From Gammaproteobacteria bacterium (lineage in GTDB: Bacteria > Pseudomonadota > Gammaproteobacteria > Nevskiales > Nevskiaceae): a stretch of 36,717 nucleotides of DNA. Location: positions 1 through 36,717 of the forward strand of contig JAGWMX010000018.1 in NCBI GenBank assembly GCA_028871525.1, given 5' to 3'. The first letter of the stretch is position 1; each line of letters begins with the position of its first letter. Positions 29,879 through 36,717 of this stretch are shown in pieces. The notes under the pieces were generated by a model, which worked only from the letters and a program-made list of their open reading frames with translations, had not been told where the DNA came from and made no database searches. The translations under genes and the position numbers were made by a program.

Positions 29879-30910
29879 TCACCGTGCCGGCGGCGGTTTG
29901 ACAGGTTGTCTTCGACGCCGCCGCGCTGGTTTGCCTTCCGAATCGCGCGGCCGGGACAGCGCTTTCGTTTTCCCCAGTACGGCGTTCCACCGCGCGTGTT
30001 GTGCTTCGAATTCGGTACGCAACTCTTCCATGAACAAAGTCGCCGGTAACGACAAAGAACGGCGTAAGGGTTCGATCAGCATGTAGTCGACGCTTGCTTG
30101 CGGCGACGTGATGGGATGGAGTCGGCGTACCGCGCCGTCGATGTCCTTGATGCAGATGGTCGCGGGCAGAACGGTCATCCAGTCAGTGATGGCGACATGT
30201 TCAAGGGTCGCCGACATGGTGTCCATCTCGAGAATCGCGGCGATTTTCACGGAATTGACGGTGAAGAAGGTCTCCAGCCGCTCGCGTCGTGCGTTGCCGT
30301 GGGTCGGCAGCACAAGTTTAAGCGGTGGCAGGTCAGTGAGCCGCACCGGCGCGAGATGAGGCAACTCGGATGACGCGCTTCCCGAGACCAACACCTCAAG
30401 ATCGGAGCCGAAGGGTTGTGCACGCAGACCGCTGTGGCCTTGTTCGACCGGAACAATAGCAAAATCGAAGTCGGCTCGCGCGGCTGCTGCTGAAAGCATT
30501 GGGCTATAGCCCTCGATAACGGTGATATCTACATTGGGATAGCGCGCCATAAAAGTCGCCAGTGCCGGCGCCAGGACAGAGTACGTGAAGGTCGGCATGA
30601 GTCCCACGCAAATATGCCCGCTGATGTCCCCAGACAGTGTCTTTAGTTCAGCTTCAGTTTCGCTGAGCGTTCGCAATATAGCCGTGGCGCGGCGGTAGAG
30701 CCGGTCACCCGCGTGCGTTGGGACGACGCCTTTTGCCGTTCGCTCAAAGAGACGCAGTTCGAGGGTCGCTTCCAGGTTTCCCACCTGCATTGAAAGGCCG
30801 GATTGCGTGGCATGTACGCGCTCTGCGGCACGGGTGAACGATCTTTCCTCATAGACTGCGACGAAGGATTGTATCTGGCGAAAATTGAACACGGTGCCCT
30901 CAAAAGCCAT
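29879..30910 (-). CDS. LysR family transcriptional regulator
   Basis: A 343-residue LTTR. The N-terminal winged helix (about residues 9-67) has NFRQIQSFVAVYEERSFTRAA, then ATQSGLSMQVGNLE and LFERTAKGVVPT. The effector domain begins near residue 95 (GHICVGLMPTFTYSVLAPALATF). The C-terminal ~40 residues are unusually basic (RRRRRQP). It is convergent with the oxidoreductase and divergent from the CMD-family gene, the classic LTTR position. The intergenic region holds regulatory repeat copy 2, and copy 1 lies before the HMGL-like gene, so this regulator probably controls both units. The effector is unknown. Confidence 0.9.
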   Translation of the reverse strand: MAFEGTVFNFRQIQSFVAVYEERSFTRAAERVHATQSGLSMQVGNLEATLELRLFERTAKGVVPTHAGDRLYRRATAILRTLSETEAELKTLSGDISGHICVGLMPTFTYSVLAPALATFMARYPNVDITVIEGYSPMLSAAAARADFDFAIVPVEQGHSGLRAQPFGSDLEVLVSGSASSELPHLAPVRLTDLPPLKLVLPTHGNARRERLETFFTVNSVKIAAILEMDTMSATLEHVAITDWMTVLPATICIKDIDGAVRRLHPITSPQASVDYMLIEPLRRSLSLPATLFMEELRTEFEAQHARWNAVLGKTKALSRPRDSEGKPARRRRRQPVKPPPAR

Positions 30911-30920
30911 GGTATCTCAT

Positions 30921-30980
30921 CAAGAATGATGATGTATAACATAAAAACATATCATTTCAAAATAGGGTGCTGCCAGTGTA
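30921..30980 (+). promoter_or_regulatory. Regulatory repeat copy 2, in the lysR/CMD divergent gap
   Basis: Aligns without gaps to 26331-26390. The 22-bp core at 30941-30962 is identical to 26351-26372. The left half of the dyad is degenerate here, but outer ATGAT and ATCAT half-sites are kept in both copies. It begins 11 bp from the lysR start codon and ends 55 bp before the CMD-family start. Confidence 0.6.
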
Positions 30981-31035
30981 GGGTCAAGAGTGCAGTGTCA
31001 AGAACGTAAAGATTACTGAAGTTGAGGAGATGATA

Positions 31036-31638
31036 ATGCCACGACTCAAATTTCTGAGCGATGATGCAATCCCCGAAGGCAGCCGTCACTTCATTGCCCA
31101 TGCCGAGGCAGCTGGCTCACCTGATCCGCGTGTGCTGCGCATCCTATTTCGCAGCAAAGCTGGCGAAGCTTGGTACTACTACTGGCGTGCACTGACAGAA
31201 GAGGGCGAGCTACCGGCGGACTTGAAGGAGCTCTGCCGAGTCAAGATCGCTTTCGAGCATCGCTGCGGTTATTGCGGTACAGTGCGTTCCACACGCGCAA
31301 GGAAACTGGGCCTCACCGAAGAGAAAATCCAGGAAGTGTGGGACTATGGGAACAGTAAGATTTTGTCCGCGCGCGAGAAAGTGGCTTTACGCTTCGCTGA
31401 TTATCTGAAACATAACCTTGAGAAAGCGGACGACGATATTTTTTATACCGAACTCAAGGAGCATTTTACCGATTCTGAGATCGTCGAACTGGGCCTCTGG
31501 TGCGCCGAAAATGTCGGTGCCGGCAGTTTTGTTCGTACGCTCGGAATCATCACCTGGGAACAGGCTTGCGAGCTCAATCCGCTGACGGCGGAGAATTCGG
31601 GTGGGGGAATCCAGATACGGGCGGCACGGACAGGCTGA
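31036..31638 (+). CDS. Carboxymuconolactone decarboxylase (CMD) family protein, AhpD-like
   Basis: A 200-residue all-helical protein. The family core is ELCRVKIAFEHRCGYCGTVRS, with Glu74 and Cys77-x-x-Cys80. The His normally four residues after the second Cys (CxxCxxxH in AhpD) is Arg84 here, so peroxidase-type chemistry may be altered. Further marks are KILSAREKVALRFADYL and FTDSEIVELGLWCA. Family roles include gamma-carboxymuconolactone decarboxylation and alkylhydroperoxide reduction; neither can be assigned. GAGGAG lies 6 nt before ATG 31036. It is divergent from lysR and carries the shared regulatory repeat upstream. The following 278 bp (31639-31916) contain no gene. Confidence 0.78.
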   Translation: MPRLKFLSDDAIPEGSRHFIAHAEAAGSPDPRVLRILFRSKAGEAWYYYWRALTEEGELPADLKELCRVKIAFEHRCGYCGTVRSTRARKLGLTEEKIQEVWDYGNSKILSAREKVALRFADYLKHNLEKADDDIFYTELKEHFTDSEIVELGLWCAENVGAGSFVRTLGIITWEQACELNPLTAENSGGGIQIRAARTG

Positions 31639-31916
31639 ATGTTGCAAATCACGGGCCGAGTGTTTTTCTCCTTTGACTGTGCAGCCAGGGTTGCGTACTC
31701 GATGCCCAGGCAAGAAACGACGATGCCACGGTGCCATATAGGGTGGGCGTAGCTGATCTCTATCCTGATATGTGAGTCGACCCGGAGAAACCAGCCCTGC
31801 GAGTTCGACCCCAGCCATTTTACATAATGTCAATGGATAGCGCTCTAGATTGAATTCACAGGGTCGTCGATGCAATCGACCGCTCGAACGGCTCAATTAA
31901 CGCAGGAGGAGAGGCC

Positions 31917-32912
31917 ATGCGTAAGCGTGCAGTTGTACGATTCACTGGCAGTGCGGTGTCGGTAGTTGTATTTGGCTTTGTATGTTTTGCTGTCTCTGCA
32001 CCGGTATTTGCCGATAGTCATGTCGATACATCGGCGTATGGCGTGAAGCATCACGACTGCACGGCTGAAAAATCCGCCCGACAAACCTCACCATCATACA
32101 ATGATGCTGGGAGGTACTACATTTGCTCGACAGGTGTTGCCATCACCGGTAACAACAATCTTCGAGGCAAAACCGTCTTCTCGTTCGAAGGAATTGGTGC
32201 TGTTACCTTCGGCCAGTTCGTTGGGGTGTGGAATCCGGATGGAACTCTCCCCTTTGTTATCGACAGCGCCACGCCGAATAAAGCGATTCTCGCCACTATC
32301 GCTCCGCCGGGATTCCCCCTCTACGGCAAAAACGCGCCAAACATTCCATATCAAAATCTCCGCTTCCAGGACACACCAGAGGTCGTGTCTTCTGATGGTG
32401 TCATCGGGGCTGTTTCCGCAGAAGTGGTTGCAGGTCGGCTCAAGGCTGGTTTCGGTTCTCTAAAAAGTGACTACACGCTGGGCCAGTGGTTGTCGGCGCG
32501 GGGAGTGCTCAAGATGTATTGCACGCCGGATAATCGCACCGAGGTTGAGTTGAAAGCGAGGCACCTAGTTCCCAATGGCGGCATCTACACGATGTGGGCC
32601 TTTTGGAACGATAACGGCACACTTGCCACTCTTCCCTTCGGCGGCAGCGGCGCCAACGCTTTTGCGACCGACAAAGACGGTCATGCAGCACTTGATCTGA
32701 CCATTCCGTTTTGTGCCCTCGACACGGTCAATGGCGTCAATCTGGTTGCCGTTCAACTCGATTACCATTCCGACGATAGTGTTATTGGCACGGTTCCCAA
32801 TCTTCCGCTCGTGCCGGGCCGCGGACCAGGGATTGTCGGGCATTCCGCTCTGATTTTCCCGGTTCGTGCCCAGCCGTGCGAAGAGGCGGGGGATTGTATC
32901 TTCAAGCCGTGA
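31917..32912 (+). CDS. Exported protein of unknown function
   Basis: A 331-residue protein not recognised as any named family. A basic start (MRKRAVVRF) and a hydrophobic stretch to about residue 32 with VFADS suggest a signal peptide cleaved after VFA. The mature part contains five or six cysteines in two clusters and at the C-terminus (CEEAGDC), which could form disulfides. A segment VELKARHLVPNGGIYTMWAFW resembles beta-rich secreted domains with a P-x-G-x-Y-T-x-W pattern. A strong AGGAGGAGAGG precedes the ATG. It lies between the CMD-family gene and DUF1302, so a cell-envelope or extracellular role linked to those is inferred. Confidence 0.6.
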   Translation: MRKRAVVRFTGSAVSVVVFGFVCFAVSAPVFADSHVDTSAYGVKHHDCTAEKSARQTSPSYNDAGRYYICSTGVAITGNNNLRGKTVFSFEGIGAVTFGQFVGVWNPDGTLPFVIDSATPNKAILATIAPPGFPLYGKNAPNIPYQNLRFQDTPEVVSSDGVIGAVSAEVVAGRLKAGFGSLKSDYTLGQWLSARGVLKMYCTPDNRTEVELKARHLVPNGGIYTMWAFWNDNGTLATLPFGGSGANAFATDKDGHAALDLTIPFCALDTVNGVNLVAVQLDYHSDDSVIGTVPNLPLVPGRGPGIVGHSALIFPVRAQPCEEAGDCIFKP

Positions 32913-33282
32913 TAGCTTCGAAATTTCATTTTTTTGGTGCGAAGGACTCCACCTACGCCTAGCACTGTATGGTTCGTAATTCTCTAGAGTCGGACTCGAA
33001 GAACGGATTGGGTCCGGTCCTTATTGAGGAGTGGGAGAAACCAGTTCGCACTCTTTACCGTTGGTCTTCCTGCTGGAATTTTATCTGACTGACCAGTAAT
33101 GCGATTAGCGGATTTTAGAAAGTGGAAATGCCAAAGATCGTCGTTCCTCTCAGTTTAGTTTAGCGTTTCATGAGAGTGTCTCACGAAAAAGTCGGAGGCA
33201 AAATTAATTCGGATGACAGAGACTTAAAAACTTGTCTTTATATAAATAATTTGAAGTTTTATGTAGCTGGAGGAGAAATAGA
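32913..33282. other. AT-rich intergenic region without a recognisable gene
   Basis: 370 bp between the exported protein and DUF1302 with visibly lower GC than its surroundings. No open frame of convincing coding character, RNA gene or clear terminator was found. The last ~45 bp before DUF1302 include an AT-rich TTTATATAAATAAT stretch (33237-33250) that could hold a -10 element, and AGGAG 8 nt before the start codon. Promoter spacing could not be fitted well. Confidence 0.6.
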
Positions 33283-34977
33283 ATGAGCACAACTACATCG
33301 TTAGTTCGCGTTACCGCCGTGTTGGCTATGTGTTTTGCCGCGATCGAGGCAGCGCCAGCATGGGCATTCCAGTTCGAAACTGGAGACCCAAGTCTGCAGC
33401 TGAGGTGGGATAATACACTGCAGTACAGTGTTCTATACCGGGTCAGTGGCCAATCACCAAAGCTTGTGAGTTGCCCCACCTGCGGTAATTTTGACGATGG
33501 CGACCGAAATTTCGATACCGGGGTGGCGTCGAATCGACTCAGTCTGTTATCCGAATTCGATTTCCGGAAATCTTTCAGCGATTCGTCGAGCTTAGGAGTG
33601 CGTGTCAGTGGCGACGGTTGGTATGACTCAGTTTACAATCGGCCCAATGACAACAATTCACCGAAGACTGTCAACGCGTTCAGTGTGCCTCCGGGCGAAT
33701 TCACCAAGGAGACCCGTCGCATCATGGGGCACAGCGCGGAGCTGCTGGACGCTTTCTTATTTGGCAGAACCAGGTTGGGAAATATTCCGGTCACCGTCCG
33801 CTTGGGGCGCCACGCACTATCTTACGGCGAGACTTTGTTCTTCGGTCAGAACGGTATTGCGGATGCGCAGCAGCCGATCGACGCGATCAAGCTGACGTCG
33901 GTACCTAACACGCAGTTCAAAGAACTCATCCTGCCGGTTTGGCAAGCATCGACTATCGTACAACTAACTGACAAGTGGTCGGTCGGCGGGTACTATCAGT
34001 TCCAGTGGCGGGAGACGCACCTGCCGGCGTCGGGCAGTTTCCTGAGTCCCAACGATTTCCTTGGCAACGGTGCCGAACGAGTTTTCGCCGGGCCGCCGTT
34101 GACGCCCACCTCCGGGCCGCGGCAGTGGATCGCCGGACCCAACCTAAATCCCAAGAGCACCGGTCAATTTGGTCTGCAGTTGCGTTATAGCCCGCAATCT
34201 TATGACCTAGGGCTGTATTTTGCGCAATATGGCGCTAAGACACCATGGATCTATTTTGTTCAGACAAAGAATGCCGATCCTCTAGGCACTGGGGTATTGG
34301 GACAGTTGGTTCACGTATTCCCAGAGGATATCAGGACCGCCGGTGTCAGTATCAGTACCAACTTAGACCCGCTCAACATCGCTAGCGAAATATCCTATCG
34401 CTGGAACACCCCTTTGGTCAGCGACGGACAGGTAATCGCGCGCGGTAGGTTCGCTAACAATAGCGACCACCCTGCGTATGCAGTGGGCCGGACGTTGCAT
34501 GCCAACCTGTCGGCAACCTATTTATTGCCGCCTTCGTTGCTATGGGAGGGCGGTTCATTCTTGTCCGAGGTCGCCTGGAATATGCGCACTGCCATTGATG
34601 AAAATCCCAAGGCAATGGACCCGAATACCACGAAATCGGCTATGGCGACGCGTTTTGTTTTCAGCCCGGCCTATTTCCAAGTGCTGCCGAACACAGATCT
34701 CAATATTCCGATCGGCCTCGGCTACAACCCTTTTGGGCGTTCGTCGGCGGTGCAAAATTTCAACGGTGGTGTCGATCATGGCGGTGATGTCACTTTCGGA
34801 CTGGGACTCGTTTACAAAGCTTCTTGGTTTTTTAACTTCAGGTTCGTCGACCGCTTTGGACCCTCCGGTCCTGTTACAGAAGTTGTTTCCGGCAAGGGTC
34901 CAATTCCGGTGCTGAGCTTCAAGCAGACGCTCGCTGACCGCAAGTTTGTATCAATCGATTTCAGCCATACCTTCTAG
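33283..34977 (+). CDS. DUF1302 family outer-membrane protein
   Basis: A 564-residue exported beta-barrel candidate (Pfam DUF1302). The signal peptide ends near AAPAWAFQFETGD. Family landmarks are LQLRWDNTLQYSVLYR, the RLSLLSEFDFRKSF segment, VRLGRHALSYGETLFFGQNGI, and the C-terminal FKQTLADRKFVSIDFSHTF. Alternating polar/hydrophobic strands and a terminal Phe are typical of outer-membrane proteins recognised by the BAM complex. DUF1302 genes commonly pair with DUF1329 in bacteria degrading steroids, hydrocarbons or similar hydrophobic compounds; a direct transport function is inferred. DUF1329 follows after 23 bp. Confidence 0.88.
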   Translation: MSTTTSLVRVTAVLAMCFAAIEAAPAWAFQFETGDPSLQLRWDNTLQYSVLYRVSGQSPKLVSCPTCGNFDDGDRNFDTGVASNRLSLLSEFDFRKSFSDSSSLGVRVSGDGWYDSVYNRPNDNNSPKTVNAFSVPPGEFTKETRRIMGHSAELLDAFLFGRTRLGNIPVTVRLGRHALSYGETLFFGQNGIADAQQPIDAIKLTSVPNTQFKELILPVWQASTIVQLTDKWSVGGYYQFQWRETHLPASGSFLSPNDFLGNGAERVFAGPPLTPTSGPRQWIAGPNLNPKSTGQFGLQLRYSPQSYDLGLYFAQYGAKTPWIYFVQTKNADPLGTGVLGQLVHVFPEDIRTAGVSISTNLDPLNIASEISYRWNTPLVSDGQVIARGRFANNSDHPAYAVGRTLHANLSATYLLPPSLLWEGGSFLSEVAWNMRTAIDENPKAMDPNTTKSAMATRFVFSPAYFQVLPNTDLNIPIGLGYNPFGRSSAVQNFNGGVDHGGDVTFGLGLVYKASWFFNFRFVDRFGPSGPVTEVVSGKGPIPVLSFKQTLADRKFVSIDFSHTF

Positions 34978-35000
34978 TCGACTTTCCAGGAGCGCCCAAA

Positions 35001-36374
35001 ATGAAATTCACCGTAATCATTCCTGCAATATTTACGGGCCTCGCTACGGCGGGCATCGCGCTGGCAGCGGTGTCGCCCGAGCAGGCGGAAAAACTTAAAA
35101 CGACGCTGACCCCGCTCGGCGCTGAAAAAGCCGGAAGCCAGGATGGCGCAATCCCTGCTTGGACCGGAGGTTACACCAAGGTTCCGGAAGGCTACGTGAA
35201 CGGGCAACCTCGACCGGATCCATTCGCCAACGAAAAACCTCTGTACACCATCACTCACGCCAATATGGAGCGCTATGCCGATCGCCTCACGGACGGGGAA
35301 AAGGCGCTACTGGGAAAATATCCCGACTTCAGTATGGAGATTTACCCTACGCATCGCACCGAAGCCGCACCGCAGTGGGTTTACGATAACACTTTCAAGA
35401 ATGCCACGCGGGCCGAGTTGACTTCCGATGGCAACGGAGTCAGTAACGCTTACGGCGGTATTCCATTCCCGATTCCGCAGAGCGGCGCCGAAGCGATCTG
35501 GAACAATCGATTGAGTTGGCTCGGCGAGAGCTTTGACACCCGATTCCGCGCTTACGTGATGAACAATAACGGTGCGCGCTATCTCTCTTCTGGCGGGACA
35601 AGAAAAAACACGTTTCCGTATTATTGGAAAGGCCGCGATCTCGCCGGTTTTCATAGCCATCTATGGTCGGCTGGCGTGACGCTTGTCGAGGAACCGAACT
35701 CGTCGGCCGGTCAAGCGGTTCAACAACGTGAACCGATGGATTACATCAAACAGGTTCGTGATATCTGGCTTTATCTGGTCGGTCAGCGTCGTGTGCGTCG
35801 CGCCGCTCAGTTCGCATACGATTTGCCAAATTTCGTAGAAGCGGGGCAAGGCTTCGTCGACACCGGTTTCATGCTGTTCGGCCCACAAGATGAGTATCAG
35901 TTCGCTCTGCTCGGGAAAAAAGAAATGTACGTGCCGTACAATGACAACCGCGCTTATGCTGTATCGAGCGGCAAACTGCTGACGCCACGTTTTCTCAATC
36001 CGGACCTGGTGCGCTGGGAGCTGCACCGGGTATGGGTCGTTGACGGCAAGCTGAAGCCGGGTCGGCGTCACGTAGTGCCGCATCGGCGATATTATCTCGA
36101 CGAGGACAGTTGGCAGATTTTGTGGATTGATGGTTGGGACGCGCAGGGAAAATTGTGGAAAGCGAATTACAATTTGCCTCTTCTAGCGCCGGACATGCCG
36201 GGGATCACCAACCAGTTGAGTTGGGGTACCTATGACCTGCAAAACGGCTATTACATTATCAATATGGCCAGTAACGGCGATGATGGTCCGCTGACGCCTC
36301 AATACAAGTTGTTGCCGCCGCTGCCACTGGACGATTTTTCGGCCGACGCGTTGGCTGCCAAGATGATGCGGTGA
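35001..36374 (+). CDS. DUF1329 family exported protein
   Basis: A 457-residue protein (Pfam DUF1329) with a signal peptide, MKFTVIIPAIFTGLATAG, cleaved near ALA-AVSPEQ. The mature N-terminus has the family blocks LTPLGAEKAGSQDGAIPAWTGG and RPDPFANEKPLYTIT. Later ones are IPFPIPQSGAEAIWN, the PMDYIKQVRDIWLYLVGQRRVRRAAQF type of segment, and RRYYLDEDSWQILWIDGWDAQGKLWK. The fold is related to LolA/LolB-like lipoprotein carriers, so periplasmic lipid or hydrophobic ligand handling is a reasonable inference. AGGAG lies 10 nt upstream. A strong terminator follows its stop. Confidence 0.9.
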   Translation: MKFTVIIPAIFTGLATAGIALAAVSPEQAEKLKTTLTPLGAEKAGSQDGAIPAWTGGYTKVPEGYVNGQPRPDPFANEKPLYTITHANMERYADRLTDGEKALLGKYPDFSMEIYPTHRTEAAPQWVYDNTFKNATRAELTSDGNGVSNAYGGIPFPIPQSGAEAIWNNRLSWLGESFDTRFRAYVMNNNGARYLSSGGTRKNTFPYYWKGRDLAGFHSHLWSAGVTLVEEPNSSAGQAVQQREPMDYIKQVRDIWLYLVGQRRVRRAAQFAYDLPNFVEAGQGFVDTGFMLFGPQDEYQFALLGKKEMYVPYNDNRAYAVSSGKLLTPRFLNPDLVRWELHRVWVVDGKLKPGRRHVVPHRRYYLDEDSWQILWIDGWDAQGKLWKANYNLPLLAPDMPGITNQLSWGTYDLQNGYYIINMASNGDDGPLTPQYKLLPPLPLDDFSADALAAKMMR

Positions 36375-36384
36375 AGTGTTCGCG

Positions 36385-36428
36385 ACCATCGGTGGAGCCT
36401 TTTATGGCTCCGCCGATGGTTTTTCTTC
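36385..36428 (+). terminator. Strong intrinsic terminator after DUF1329
   Basis: A 15-bp stem (36385-36399 with 36406-36420, one G-U pair), loop TTTTAT, then TTTTCTTC. It begins 10 bp after the DUF1329 stop and should end the DUF1302-DUF1329 transcript. Confidence 0.9.
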
Positions 36429-36463
36429 ATCAGGTTGTTTTTTGACTTAGAGTCCAGCTACGC

Positions 36464-36717
36464 ATGATTGTTATCCCGCAATCCTGCCGCCGATGGTGGC
36501 CGGTTAGCTTCGGCTTTTATCTATTGACGTCGTTGCCGGCCTTTGGTACGGGTGTATCGACCGAACGACAGTTCCCGGTACTCGAGACGCCGGCTTTGCA
36601 TTCGGTGCATGCTGCCAGCGCCGCGATGCTGGCGATCACTCGCGCCGGCCGGCGGCTGGTGGCGGTGGGCGAGCGCGGCATCGTGCTGCTGTCCGACGAC
36701 GACGGGCGTCGTTGGCA
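36464..36717 (+). CDS. YCF48/BNR-like exported protein, N-terminal part
   Basis: The first 84 codons of a gene that runs off the right edge. It opens MIVIPQSCRRWWP and continues with a hydrophobic SFGFYLLTSLPAFG segment, a likely signal peptide. The start of a beta-propeller follows: RRLVAVGERGIVLLSDDDGRRW, cited here as VAVGERGIVLLSDD, the repeat pattern of YCF48/BNR proteins. Such genes usually follow DUF1302-DUF1329 and precede an RND/MMPL transporter gene, which would lie beyond this window. GC content is higher here again. No strong ribosome binding site is seen. Confidence 0.7.
   Translation, partial: MIVIPQSCRRWWPVSFGFYLLTSLPAFGTGVSTERQFPVLETPALHSVHAASAAMLAITRAGRRLVAVGERGIVLLSDDDGRRW

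Noticed and set aside
31801-31916. A sigma-70 promoter with TTTACA and TAGATT before the exported protein
   Set aside because: The spacer would be 21 bp, outside the normal range.
25880-36717. A direct repeat of the tRNA-Leu 3' end that would mark the far end of an integrated island
   Set aside because: No second copy of the T-arm/acceptor sequence was seen to the right edge.

Overview
The window reads as a chromosomal segment of a high-GC gammaproteobacterium. The evidence is the gene order rnfH-bamE / fur / recN-nadK / hrcA-grpE-dnaK-dnaJ / dapB / carA-carB-greA / rlmE-ftsH-folP-glmM-tpiA-secG-tRNA-Leu, which is a conserved arrangement in Xanthomonas-, Nevskia- and Pseudomonas-like bacteria. 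The species cannot be named from the sequence. The combination of DUF1302, DUF1329 and a YCF48-type protein at the right end is common in environmental gammaproteobacteria that degrade hydrophobic compounds.

Region 1 (1-25964) is mostly housekeeping. It covers outer-membrane assembly (bamE), iron regulation (fur), DNA repair (recN), NAD phosphorylation (nadK), the heat-shock chaperone set (hrcA, grpE, dnaK, dnaJ), lysine/peptidoglycan precursor synthesis (dapB), carbamoyl phosphate synthesis (carA, carB), transcript cleavage (greA), and a tightly packed run rlmE-ftsH-folP-glmM-tpiA-secG ending in tRNA-Leu(GAG). Four interruptions break the usual order: a TMEM175-like membrane protein gene between dnaK and dnaJ; a kup-GNAT-DUF427-radical SAM cassette between dapB and carA; a frameshifted GxxExxY (PD-(D/E)xK-like) gene bounded by inverted arrays of a 10-bp repeat between carA and carB; and two related ~90-bp inverted-repeat modules between greA and rlmE.

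Region 2 (about 25965-36717) starts directly behind the tRNA-Leu gene and looks accessory. It opens with a broken transposase-like fragment. Next come three metabolic genes on the + strand (DRE-TIM/HMGL-like enzyme, CtBP-type D-2-hydroxyacid dehydrogenase, Gfo/Idh/MocA oxidoreductase), then a LysR regulator on the opposite strand. Divergent from the regulator is a carboxymuconolactone decarboxylase-family gene, followed by an unrecognised exported cysteine-containing protein. The region ends with DUF1302 (outer-membrane barrel), DUF1329 (exported), a strong terminator, and the start of a YCF48-like exported protein cut by the window edge. Base composition drops visibly here, most of all around 31.6-33.3 kb.

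The best candidate for an undescribed system is region 2. Two ~60-bp upstream sequences, one before the HMGL-like gene and one between lysR and the CMD gene, are near copies of each other with an identical 22-bp core. This suggests that the LysR protein controls both transcription units as one regulon. The substrate and pathway cannot be deduced from the sequence. The second candidate is the GxxExxY unit with inverted 10-bp arrays that sits inside the carAB operon and has overwritten the carA stop codon.
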